Under the pieces are notes generated by a model. It saw only the letters and a list, made by a program, of their open reading frames with translations. It was not told the DNA's origin and did no database searches. A DNA stretch of 5,159 nt, from the NCBI GenBank assembly GCA_937934385.1, contig CALGZV010000430.1, positions 1 through 5,159 on the forward strand, given 5' to 3'. Shown here in pieces: positions 1-5,123 of this stretch. Position 1 is the stretch's first letter. The number at the start of each line of letters is the position of its first letter. The DNA comes from an uncultured Clostridia bacterium (GTDB lineage Bacteria > Bacillota > Clostridia > Oscillospirales > CAG-272). The position numbers and the translations under genes were made by a program.

Positions 1-1149
1 AGAGGTGCTGAACTTTTTGACGTTACGCTGAAAAAGCCTGAATACGATGACGTCGGACTTGAATTTGCGACGTTTCTGATGGATGAAAAGCGTTGCTGCC
101 GTAACGGATGCGTGTTCTGTTTTATAGATCAGAATCCGCCCGGTATGCGCGAGACGATATATTTTAAGGATGATGACCGCAGACTTTCTTTCCTGCACGG
201 TAACTATATAACGATGACGAATCTTACCGATGACGATATAGACCGTATGATTGAAATGCGTTGTTCTCCGATAAATATATCTGTACATACTACAAATTCC
301 GAACTGAGATGCAGGATGATGAAAAATAAGCATGCAGGAAAAGTGCTTGAAATTATGCGTCGGTTTGCGGATGCACGTATCGAAATGAACGCTCAGATAG
401 TTCTTTGCCGGGGCTTGAACGACGGTGAGGAGCTTGATCGCACGATGCGTGAGCTTTAGGAGCTTTATCCGAGACTCGGCAGCGTTTCGGTAGTTCCAGC
501 GGGACTGACAAAGCACCGCGACGGATTATATCCGCTTACTCAGTTTTCAAAGGAGGAGGCGGCAGAGGTCATCTCTCAGGTCAACTCTTTCGGAGACAGA
601 TTTTTTGCCGAGAACGGTGTACGCCTTGTTTATTGTTCTGATGAATTTTATCTCAAGGCGGAAATGCCGGTTCCCGGTGAGGATTATTATGACGGCTATC
701 CGCAGCTTGATAACGGTGTCGGAATGATCGCGTCAATGAACGGCGAGTTTTGTGCTGAGCTTGACTATCTGGACGAGTACGGCAGAGAGGGTGTCGGCGA
801 GCTTTCGATTGCTACCGGAGCGGCGGCTTTCGGTTTTATAAGCTCGCTTGCACGGGAGCTTATGCGGCGCATAGAAGGCCTTGATGTTCATGTGTACCGC
901 ATAGAAAATGAATTTTTCGGGGATACGGTCACGGTTGCAGGCCTTGTTACCGGCGGCGATATTGCCGCTCAGCTGAAAGGAAAGCCTCTCGGCTCGCGGC
1001 TTATACTTCCGTCCGTCATGCTTCGCGCAGAGAGGGATCTGTTCCTTGACGGCATGACGCCGGAGCAGCTTTCCGAAAAGCTCGGGGTTCCGGTAGTTTT
1101 CAGTGAAACTGACGGCGTTTCCTTTATAAAATCGGTGCTGGAGAGATGA
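1..1149 (+). CDS. DUF512 / radical SAM family protein, 5'-partial, interrupted by an in-frame amber codon
   Basis: The reading frame is open from base 1, so the true start and the N-terminal PDZ-like part usual in this family lie to the left; about 60-70 residues are probably missing. Codons 33, 37 and 40 give the CxxxCxxC radical-SAM cluster motif (CRNGCVFC), followed by family signatures FIDQNPPGMRET, KDDDRRLSFLHGNY and ISVHTT. The C-terminal DUF512 part shows VVPAGLTKHR (codons 165-173), TGAAAF (272-277) and VAGLVTGGD (312-320), and ends with TGA. A TAG at codon 153 splits this otherwise unbroken homology into 152 and 229 residues; no frame change is needed. No good restart site with a start codon follows it. 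Members are predicted iron-sulfur, SAM-dependent enzymes of unknown reaction, often next to der in Clostridia, as here (46-base gap). The family call is secure; whether full-length protein is made is not. Confidence 0.88.
457..459 (+). other. in-frame TAG within the DUF512 gene
   Basis: The codon reads MREL-stop-ELYPRLGSV. In the family this stretch is a continuous helix-to-strand segment ending in LYP, and the stop falls at a variable residue just before it. Single-base changes from AAG, GAG, CAG, TCG or TTG would explain it. None of the other genes in the window ends in TAG (TGA or TAA throughout). The sequence alone cannot separate a nonsense mutation, a base-calling error or amber suppression. 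Confidence 0.9.
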
Positions 1150-1195
1150 CCGCATCCGCAGGCATCTTACAGATTGAGAAAGCAGAGGTGGGCTT

Positions 1196-2470
1196 ATGAG
1201 CAAACCAATAATAGCAATTGTCGGCAGACCGAATGTCGGTAAATCGACACTTTTCAACAAGCTGTCGGGCAGCAGGATATCTATTGTAGAGGATACGCCC
1301 GGCGTTACCCGTGACAGAATATATAACGATATCGAATGGAACGGCAGACAGCTTACGCTTGTCGATACCGGAGGTATCGAGCCTAAAACGGACGATATGA
1401 TGCTCGGATATATGCGCGCTCAGGCACAGGCGGCTATTGATACCGCCGATGTTATCGTATTTATGACCGATGTTACGACAGGCGTTACCGCAAACGACAG
1501 GGATATTGCAACGATGCTTATGAAGAGCCGTAAGCCGCTCATTCTTTGTGTAAACAAGGTTGACGGTGTTGGCGCGCTTCCGATGGAATACTATGAGTTT
1601 TACGAGCTTGGAATCGATGGTGAGCCGATACCGGTATCTGCGGTACACGGAAGCGGTACGGGAGACCTTCTTGACCGTGTTACAGAGCTTTGTCCGAAAT
1701 ATACAGAGACAGAAGAAGACGATTCTATCCGCGTTGCGGTCATAGGAAAGCCTAATGCCGGAAAAAGTTCTATAATAAATAATATTCTCGGTGAGGATCG
1801 CCTTATAGTATCTTCGATTGCCGGAACCACGCGCGATGCGATTGATACAGTGTTTGAAAACGAGTTCGGCAGATATACATTTATAGATACCGCCGGAATA
1901 CGCAGACAGAGCAAGGTTAACGACAGAATAGAGAAATTCAGTGTTCTCCGCTCCAAGGCGGCTGTCGAGCGCGCCGATGTGTGCCTTATTATGATCGACG
2001 CTACAGAAGGTATAACCGAGCAGGACGAACGGATCGCAGGTATAGCTCATGAGGCGGGACGTGCTTCGATCATTGTTGTCAACAAGTGGGACGCCATAGA
2101 AAAGGATAATGACACGGTAAAGCGGTTCAATGAAAAGATATCTACTGCGCTTTCATATATGCCGTATGCTCCGATCGTGTATGTTTCGGCGCTTACCGGT
2201 CAGAGGGTGTCAAAGCTTTTTGAGCTGATAAACTATGTACATGAGCAGTCGTGTATGCGCATCTCTACAGGTATGCTGAACGATGTACTCAACGATGCGG
2301 TTACACGTGTTCAGCCTCCGACCGATAAGGGACGCAGACTGAAGATATATTACATGACTCAGACGGGGGTAAAACCGCCGGAATTCGTTATATTCTGCAA
2401 CGATACCGAACTGTTCCATTTTTCGTATCAGCGGTATCGAGAATCAGATCCGCGAAGTGTTCGGCTTTAA
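1196..2470 (+). CDS. der: ribosome biogenesis GTPase Der (EngA), C-terminus altered by a frameshift
   Basis: Der is a tandem GTPase that acts in assembly of the large ribosomal subunit. GTPase domain 1 has the P-loop GRPNVGKS (residues 10-17), switch I TPGVTRDR (34-41), G3 DTGG (57-60) and G4 NKVD (120-123). Domain 2 has GKPNAGKS (184-191), DTAG (231-234) and NKWD (296-299). A KH-like domain follows from about residue 345, with the typical KGRRLKIYY and KPPEFVIF. The ATG at 1196 has AGAGGTGG (1184-1191) four bases upstream and gives the standard MSKPIIAIVGRPN opening. After Tyr414 the family sequence is lost: this frame ends RESDPRSVRL at a TAA, giving 424 residues, while the conserved ending lies in another frame up to 2522 and would give about 442. 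Der is normally essential, so a sequence error or very recent mutation is likelier than a working truncation. It sits between the DUF512 gene and plsY, probably cotranscribed. Confidence 0.97.
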   Translation: MSKPIIAIVGRPNVGKSTLFNKLSGSRISIVEDTPGVTRDRIYNDIEWNGRQLTLVDTGGIEPKTDDMMLGYMRAQAQAAIDTADVIVFMTDVTTGVTANDRDIATMLMKSRKPLILCVNKVDGVGALPMEYYEFYELGIDGEPIPVSAVHGSGTGDLLDRVTELCPKYTETEEDDSIRVAVIGKPNAGKSSIINNILGEDRLIVSSIAGTTRDAIDTVFENEFGRYTFIDTAGIRRQSKVNDRIEKFSVLRSKAAVERADVCLIMIDATEGITEQDERIAGIAHEAGRASIIVVNKWDAIEKDNDTVKRFNEKISTALSYMPYAPIVYVSALTGQRVSKLFELINYVHEQSCMRISTGMLNDVLNDAVTRVQPPTDKGRRLKIYYMTQTGVKPPEFVIFCNDTELFHFSYQRYRESDPRSVRL

Positions 2471-2522
2471 AGGGACTCCGATGGTCTTTAATATAAGACA
2501 GCGCGGTAAGGACAAGGACTGA
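2439..2522 (+). other. der: out-of-frame C-terminal coding tail of der
   Basis: Read from 2439, the sequence encodes ENQIREVFGFKGTPMVF followed by a basic NIRQRGKDKD ending at TGA (2520-2522), the classical C-terminus of Der. The preceding frame reads SYQRY up to 2437. Homologues commonly have RYIENQ or RYLENQ at this join. Loss of two bases from a TATATC-like run (expected TAT ATC GAG, seen TAT CGAG) would explain the break exactly; skipping the single base 2438 would also rejoin the frames but leave one residue out. No classical slippery heptamer is visible. Confidence 0.88.
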
Positions 2523-2553
2523 GGCGGATTTATTTTGAAAGGAATATTCATTT

Positions 2554-3294
2554 ATGTATACGTTTGCGAATCTTTGGAATAAGGGTTTTTTTGGTATTCT
2601 CGGAGAGAATGCCGGACACGGATATATATTTTTTATAGGTGTGGTTCTTTCGGCGGTAATTGCGTATCTTATCGGAAGCGTTAATTTCGGCGTGCTTATA
2701 TCAAAACTTGCTTACCGAGACGATGTGCGCTCTCACGGAAGCGGAAACGGCGGAATGACAAACATGCTCCGTACATACGGACGCGGCGCTGCCGCCGTCA
2801 CTTTTCTCGGAGATGCATTCAAGGCGGCGCTCAGTATTCTTGTTGTAGGACGTATGCTTGCAGGTCAATGGGGAGCTGATATCGCAGGACTTGCCTGCGT
2901 TCTCGGTCACGTATTTCCGGTTTATTTTAACTTTAAGGGCGGTAAGGGCGTTGTAACGGTTGCCGTTATGATTCTATGCCAGAATCCTTTTGTTTTCCTG
3001 ACGCTGCTTATTATATTTATCATTGTTGTGCTTATGACAAAATATGTCTCGCTCGGCTCATGCATGTGTATGATCGTATACCCGTATGTACTTTACAGAG
3101 TTACGGGCAGCTACGGCACGCATATCATTATTGCAATGATCGCTGCTTTGTTTGTAGTCTGGATGCACAGAGAGAATATAAAACGCTTGCGTGCCGGCAA
3201 GGAAAACAAGATCTCTCTTTCGAAAAAGAAGAAATCGAAGGAGGAGAAACCGGAGTCTGACAAAGGTGTAAATAATGAGGATTCAGAAGACTGA
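2554..3294 (+). CDS. plsY: acyl-phosphate:glycerol-3-phosphate acyltransferase PlsY
   Basis: PlsY is an integral membrane enzyme that transfers the acyl group of acyl-phosphate to sn-glycerol 3-phosphate, making lysophosphatidic acid, the first committed step of phospholipid synthesis in most Gram-positives. Three cytoplasmic family motifs are visible: GSVNFGVLISK (residues 41-51), DVRSHGSGNGGMTNMLRTYG (57-76) with downstream D87 and K90, and GHVFPVYFNFKGGKGVVT (118-135). Hydrophobic segments lie near 24-43, 91-104, 110-125 and 136-200, and HRENIKRL (205-212) is the usual ending. At 246 residues it is longer than the common length of about 200, through an N-terminal extension of roughly 20 residues and a charged Lys/Glu/Asp tail (216-246). 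The ATG at 2554 has AAAGGA at 2538-2543. It starts 31 bases after the restored der stop. gpsA, often next in Firmicutes, is not within this window. Confidence 0.96.
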   Translation: MYTFANLWNKGFFGILGENAGHGYIFFIGVVLSAVIAYLIGSVNFGVLISKLAYRDDVRSHGSGNGGMTNMLRTYGRGAAAVTFLGDAFKAALSILVVGRMLAGQWGADIAGLACVLGHVFPVYFNFKGGKGVVTVAVMILCQNPFVFLTLLIIFIIVVLMTKYVSLGSCMCMIVYPYVLYRVTGSYGTHIIIAMIAALFVVWMHRENIKRLRAGKENKISLSKKKKSKEEKPESDKGVNNEDSED

Positions 3295-3357
3295 TTTTTC
3301 TGTCAGAGGGTATGTTGTGCGGAGAGATCTGCGTGCGGTGTCCGTGCGACCGAAATT

Positions 3358-3403
3358 ACCGTTTATTCTGTTTTAGTACTTATGAAAAAAATAATCGGTT
3401 TTT
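3358..3403 (+). terminator. candidate intrinsic terminator after plsY
   Basis: ACCGTTTATT (3358-3367) pairs with AATAATCGGT (3390-3399) in nine of ten positions, with one T-T mismatch, and TTTT (3400-3403) follows. The 22-base loop is long but itself T-rich then A-rich, so the stem may extend. It lies 64 bases after the plsY stop and just ahead of the rpmB promoter, the place where an operon end is expected. The stem is AT-rich and the U-tract short, so this is a moderate call. Confidence 0.45.
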
Positions 3404-3425
3404 GACTATAAAATTAAAAAATCTC

Positions 3426-3454
3426 TTGCAATTCATAAAATTATATGATATAAT
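3426..3454 (+). promoter_or_regulatory. sigma-A promoter for rpmB
   Basis: The -35 box TTGCAA (3426-3431) and perfect -10 box TATAAT (3449-3454) are separated by the ideal 17 bases. TG at 3446-3447 gives an extended -10 (TGATATAAT). The surroundings are AT-rich from about 3380, like an UP element. Transcription should begin near 3460-3462, leaving about 220 nt of leader before rpmB. This is the strongest promoter in the window, as expected for a ribosomal protein gene. Confidence 0.85.
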
Positions 3455-3460
3455 AAATTT

Positions 3461-3683
3461 GTCGCTGTTGACGTGACCGTACGGTTATCGATACGGCTTT
3501 CTGCCTGCTGTATACGGCGAGGCAATTCTTTGGTAAAATCACTGGTCGGTTATGCGGGTGCAGAGATGCGGACTTTGTCCTGCAAAAGCGTATTTATCGG
3601 CGTTTGTAAGGTTTTTCTTTACATGTGCTGAATGCAAAGCCGCCGCGTGACCGCAGTTTAAAGGGAAAGGAATGATTATAGAC
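3461..3683 (+). promoter_or_regulatory. long structured 5' leader of rpmB, no recognised RNA family
   Basis: Between the predicted start of transcription and the bL28 start codon lie about 220 nt with no recognised gene. Three local hairpins can be drawn: 3503-3523 (GCCTGCTG with CGGC-G-AGGC, one bulged G, loop TATA); 3567-3584 (TGCGGAC with GTCC-T-GCA, one bulged T, loop TTT); and 3605-3623 (TGTAAGG with CTTTACA, loop TTTTT). The first 30 nt hold two abutting palindromes, ACCGTACGGT (3476-3485) and TATCGATA (3486-3493). A 32-codon ORF with two CxxC motifs (3552-3650) lies inside but has no clear Shine-Dalgarno. I could not match the leader to tmRNA, SRP RNA, RNase P, 6S or a ribosomal-protein leader that I know. 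A regulatory role is inferred from length and structure only. Confidence 0.4.
3661..3671 (+). promoter_or_regulatory. ribosome binding site of rpmB, bearing on the start choice
   Basis: AAGGGAAAGGA offers two purine cores. AAAGGA (3666-3671) abuts the ATG at 3672, too close to use it, and lies 12 bases before the ATG at 3684, slightly long but workable. AAGGG (3661-3665) sits six bases before 3672. Spacing alone is therefore ambiguous; family conservation favours 3684. Confidence 0.6.
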
Positions 3684-3872
3684 ATGGCAAAATGTGAACT
3701 GTGCGGAAAGGGCGTTACTTTCGGTTGTAACGTATCTCACTCACACCGCAAGACGAACAGAACTTGGAAGCCTAACGTAAGAAAGGTAAGAGTTATCACA
3801 GCGAACGGCACTCATAAGTCGGTCAATGTTTGCTCGAGCTGTCTGCGTTCCGGCAAGGTAGTACGCGCTTAA
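3684..3872 (+). CDS. rpmB: 50S ribosomal protein bL28, zinc-binding form
   Basis: bL28 is a small structural protein of the large ribosomal subunit. The start at 3684 gives MAKCELCGKG and 62 residues, the usual Firmicute length; the upstream in-frame ATG at 3672 would only add MIID, which is not a family feature. Core signatures are NVSHSHRKTNRTWKPNVRKVRV (residues 16-37, shown here as one conserved block) and CSSCLRSGKV (50-59). Cys4, Cys7, Cys50 and Cys53 form the C+ zinc ribbon, so this is the zinc-dependent paralogue type rather than the cysteine-free replacement made under zinc limitation. An extra Cys at position 15 replaces the usual Asn of FGNNVSHS. It is monocistronic: its own promoter and long leader precede it and a hairpin terminator follows. 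Confidence 0.97.
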   Translation: MAKCELCGKGVTFGCNVSHSHRKTNRTWKPNVRKVRVITANGTHKSVNVCSSCLRSGKVVRA

Positions 3873-3913
3873 GTGTACCTGCTTCGCGGTAGTATATAAC
3901 TGAAAACAAGATC

Positions 3914-3944
3914 CCCCGTTTCTGTGCAGAGGCGGGGTTTACTT
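3914..3944 (+). terminator. intrinsic terminator after rpmB
   Basis: CCCCGTTTCT (3914-3923) pairs with AGAGGCGGGG (3928-3937) over ten positions, including two G-U pairs, around the tetraloop GTGC. TTTACTT follows, and an A-rich stretch precedes it (3902-3911). It lies 41 bases after the rpmB stop. The GC-rich base makes the stem strong; the U-tract is interrupted. Confidence 0.75.
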
Positions 3945-3974
3945 GCGTTTACGGATATTTTATCTGATGATATC

Positions 3975-3991
3975 GGGAGAATAATGTTTTG
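3975..3991 (+). promoter_or_regulatory. ribosome binding site and TTG start of the DUF6873 gene
   Basis: GGGAG (3975-3979) stands nine bases before TTG (3989-3991). An in-frame TGA at 3968-3970 prevents any earlier start, and no ATG lies in this frame between the TGA and the TTG. The nearest ATG (3984) is in another frame and reads ATG-TTT-TGA, its stop overlapping the TTG. GTG at 4001 is an alternative start that would remove four residues. Confidence 0.65.
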
Positions 3992-4927
3992 ACTGTTTTT
4001 GTGGCGTCCCGGCTTGATGCCGAGTGTGAAAATATGATTTTGTCCGCGTTCGGGAGCAGTATTCTGTCGGCTGAAAATGCAGTTCAGGTGCATTCGAAAG
4101 GCTCGTCCGACCGTAATTGCATGCATACTTTGTCCGAATGTGCAGACAAGGGCTGTATGCCGCGTGCTGACCGTGCGACGGAAAATGCAAACAGTGTTAC
4201 GGAATTTGCGGACTGTACGCATCAGATGTGCGGCGATGTACATATTGTACGGCTTCCGCGTTTTGCGGCTCTTGATGCGCCTGTTTCCGATCATCCGGAC
4301 ATGCTTTTGTTTGCATATAAGGAGCGGATACTCTGTCCTGAGGCATATTACATGCAGAATGAGAATATATTCGCAGGCAATGCCAGAGCCGTACCGACAC
4401 ACACGCATATTCTTGAATACGGAGGAATATGTGCTTATCCAGACGATATTGCACTGAATGCCCTGAGAATGAGATTTCCGGACAGAGGAGACTTTGTTCT
4501 GTGCCGTGCCGATAGTGCTGCGCGCGAGCTTCTGAGCATGTTTGACCGGGGTAATATAATAAATATCCGTCAGGGATATGCGGCATGCTCGGCATGTAAG
4601 GTGACCGAGCGGGCTATAATAACCGCTGACAGGGGAGAGGCTCTTGCCGCAGAGCGTCTTGGAGCGGATGTACTTCTTATATCACCCGGCGGCATAGCTC
4701 TCCCCGGATATGATACCGGGTTTATCGGCGGAGCGTCCGCACGTATCGGAGACGCGCTGTTTTTCTTCGGAGATCCGATGCTTCATCCCGACGGAGAACG
4801 TATAATGGATTTTGTTCAGTCCCATATCGGGGAGAAGCATGTACTTGAAGATGAAATACCGCTCAGACGGGTATTTTGTGCGCACGGAGTATTGCGCGAT
4901 CACGGCGGAGCCGTTGTGTGCGGATGA
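3989..4927 (+). CDS. DUF6873-like (guanidino-modifying-enzyme fold) protein of unknown function
   Basis: This 312-residue soluble protein resembles the uncharacterised Clostridia family named DUF6873, placed with the GME (pentein) fold of arginine deiminases and relatives. I recognise it from memory by these blocks: LPRFAALDAPVSDHPDMLLF (89-108), INIRQGYAACSACKV (191-205), AIITAD (209-214), ISPGGIALPGYDTGFIGGAS (231-250) and FFFGDPMLHPDGERI (258-272). The HPD at 102-104 and the CxxC at 200-203 are candidate functional residues, but no reaction is known. Residues about 34-85 form a low-conservation segment rich in Cys (44, 51, 56, 76, 81) between the N-terminal strand and the first core block, and 13 cysteines occur in all. 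There is no signal peptide or membrane segment. It starts at a TTG with GGGAG upstream, 44 bases after the rpmB terminator; I see no good promoter, so it may depend on read-through or a weak site. Confidence 0.8.
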   Translation: MTVFVASRLDAECENMILSAFGSSILSAENAVQVHSKGSSDRNCMHTLSECADKGCMPRADRATENANSVTEFADCTHQMCGDVHIVRLPRFAALDAPVSDHPDMLLFAYKERILCPEAYYMQNENIFAGNARAVPTHTHILEYGGICAYPDDIALNALRMRFPDRGDFVLCRADSAARELLSMFDRGNIINIRQGYAACSACKVTERAIITADRGEALAAERLGADVLLISPGGIALPGYDTGFIGGASARIGDALFFFGDPMLHPDGERIMDFVQSHIGEKHVLEDEIPLRRVFCAHGVLRDHGGAVVCG

Positions 4928-4946
4928 GTATGTAAGAAATGAAAGC

Positions 4947-4980
4947 TTAAGTGCCGTAGGCTTATGCATACGGCACTTAA
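4947..4980 (+). terminator. perfect 12-bp inverted repeat after the DUF6873 gene, possible terminator
   Basis: TTAAGTGCCGTA (4947-4958) and TACGGCACTTAA (4969-4980) are exact reverse complements around a ten-base loop, GGCTTATGCA, whose inner GC can pair again. The repeat lies 19 bases after the stop codon. What follows is TATTTAGTATCTT rather than a clean T-run, so on the + strand it is an imperfect intrinsic terminator. It could instead stabilise the 3' end of the transcript. Confidence 0.55.
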
Positions 4981-5093
4981 TATTTAGTATCTTAATGGGT
5001 GTCAGGCGCAAAGCGCGGCATAGAGTCACATGTCGACGTTGTAATATGTGATGGTGATGAAAACAGACGGAAAAAAGCTTGTCAGTCAACGCC

Positions 5094-5123
5094 TTGTTCG
5101 GATCTGTTATGCACATGTATAAA
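5094..5123 (+). promoter_or_regulatory. weak candidate promoter near the right edge
   Basis: TTGTTC (5094-5099) and TATAAA (5118-5123) are 18 bases apart, a plausible but imperfect sigma-A pair that would serve a gene beyond 5159. The rest of 4981-5159 shows only short hairpins (GCGC-AAA-GCGC at 5006-5016; TCACAT with ATGTGA at 5026-5031 and 5046-5051) and no coding region I can support. Confidence 0.22.

Noticed and set aside
549..559. Strong Shine-Dalgarno-like AAAGGAGGAGG downstream of the amber codon, as a restart site for a separate C-terminal protein
   Set aside because: No ATG, GTG or TTG in the frame follows at a suitable distance; the bases are simply Lys-Glu-Glu codons. The next in-frame ATG (664) lies more than 100 bases further and within conserved sequence.
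1124..2050. 308-codon antisense reading frame opposite der
   Set aside because: It mirrors the der coding strand, has no ribosome site or family resemblance, and der is unambiguous; it is a shadow frame.
3382..3405. Seven-codon ORF beginning Met-Lys-Lys before the rpmB promoter
   Set aside because: No ribosome site, and it lies within the stem and U-tract of the plsY terminator candidate, upstream of the promoter.
3461..3660. rpmB leader as a known non-coding RNA (6S, SRP RNA, tmRNA, RNase P)
   Set aside because: No characteristic conserved segments were seen, and the two ends do not pair with each other into a long hairpin.
3672..3683. Upstream ATG of rpmB as the true start
   Set aside because: It would add MIID before the family-standard MAKCELC, and the closest purine core touches the codon.
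4682..5116. Minus-strand reading frame of 144 codons with GGAGG upstream (5131-5135)
   Set aside because: Most of it lies antisense to the DUF6873 gene, the spacing from GGAGG to ATG is about 14 bases, and the translation (His runs, scattered Cys and Arg) has no recognisable domain.
5051..5122. 23-codon ORF near the right edge
   Set aside because: No ribosome site, no recognisable sequence, and its end lies inside the weak promoter candidate.
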